This document shows, piece by piece, positions 63,946 through 64,000 of a DNA stretch of 64,000 nt (the stretch's first letter is position 1; each line of letters begins with the position of its first letter). A program made the position numbers and the translations under genes. Below the pieces are notes generated by a model. It worked only from the letters and a program-made list of their open reading frames with translations. It ran no database searches and was not told the origin of the DNA. The stretch comes from Phylloscopus collybita (taxonomy: Eukaryota; Chordata; Aves; Passeriformes; Phylloscopidae), in the NCBI GenBank assembly GCA_027886175.1, contig JAJNNQ010000092.1:427001-491000 (forward strand). The letters run 5' to 3'.

Positions 63946-64000
63946 GCTCTCCTGGAGGAGCAGGGCAGCAGCAGGGAGAGGTTTGTGCCACGTCCCCCCC

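Overview
The window looks like bird nuclear DNA, probably from a songbird (passerine) or close relative. This rests on about twenty truncated 3' ends of CR1 retroposons, several avian-type retroviral LTRs, and moderately GC-rich sequence dotted with short AT-rich, low-repeat islands. I found no protein-coding gene, tRNA, rRNA, CRISPR array or bacterial-type operon that I can support. The many open frames are short, overlap on both strands, and match no family I recognise. The longest (441, 412 and 339 codons near 36 kb; 495 codons near 50-51.5 kb, all minus strand) come from minisatellites or GC-rich composition. I read the window as intergenic or long-intron sequence.

Layout. From 1 to 7.6 kb there are small minisatellites, a poly-A run, one CR1 fragment and a decayed LINE relic. 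From 7.6 to 10 kb is the richest stretch: a complete solo LTR (7596-8129), a small CpG-rich patch, an AT-rich block full of homeodomain-type ATTA/TAAT cores (8640-8845), and an old LINE reverse-transcriptase relic (about 9421-9615). From 12 to 22 kb there are CR1 fragments, one with an expanded tail, two copies of a second LTR family (about 15.06 and 21.01 kb) and an antisense LTR (about 17.7-18.3 kb). At 23 kb is a perfect 45-bp inverted repeat. From 24 to 34.4 kb AT-rich islands alternate with CR1 fragments, ending in a strong CpG island (about 33.4-33.8 kb) followed by a long AT-rich non-repetitive block. At 35.86-36.72 kb lies a large G-rich minisatellite. From 37 to 64 kb there are more AT-rich islands, two pentanucleotide arrays of the same motif in opposite orientation (39.3 and 59.0 kb), a 36-bp minisatellite (50.4 kb), an internally deleted LTR (53.9 kb), a LINE endonuclease-domain relic (60.24-60.34 kb), a GGGAT/GGGGAT array (62.1 kb) and terminal CR1 copies.

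Interpretation. Two CpG islands, each followed by an AT-rich block, plus about twenty more AT-rich blocks in a gene-free interval, suggest a regulatory landscape for a developmental gene outside the window. This is inference: conservation cannot be measured from one sequence. CR1 and LTR calls rest on recognising family features and on copies within the window matching each other, not on a database search. Boundaries of AT-rich blocks and old repeats are approximate. I do not see a previously undescribed biological system here. The most interesting items are the two in-frame LINE relics in conserved-looking sequence, the CpG island block at 33.4-34.4 kb, the paired LTRs with a microhomology deletion, and the long hairpin at 23 kb.
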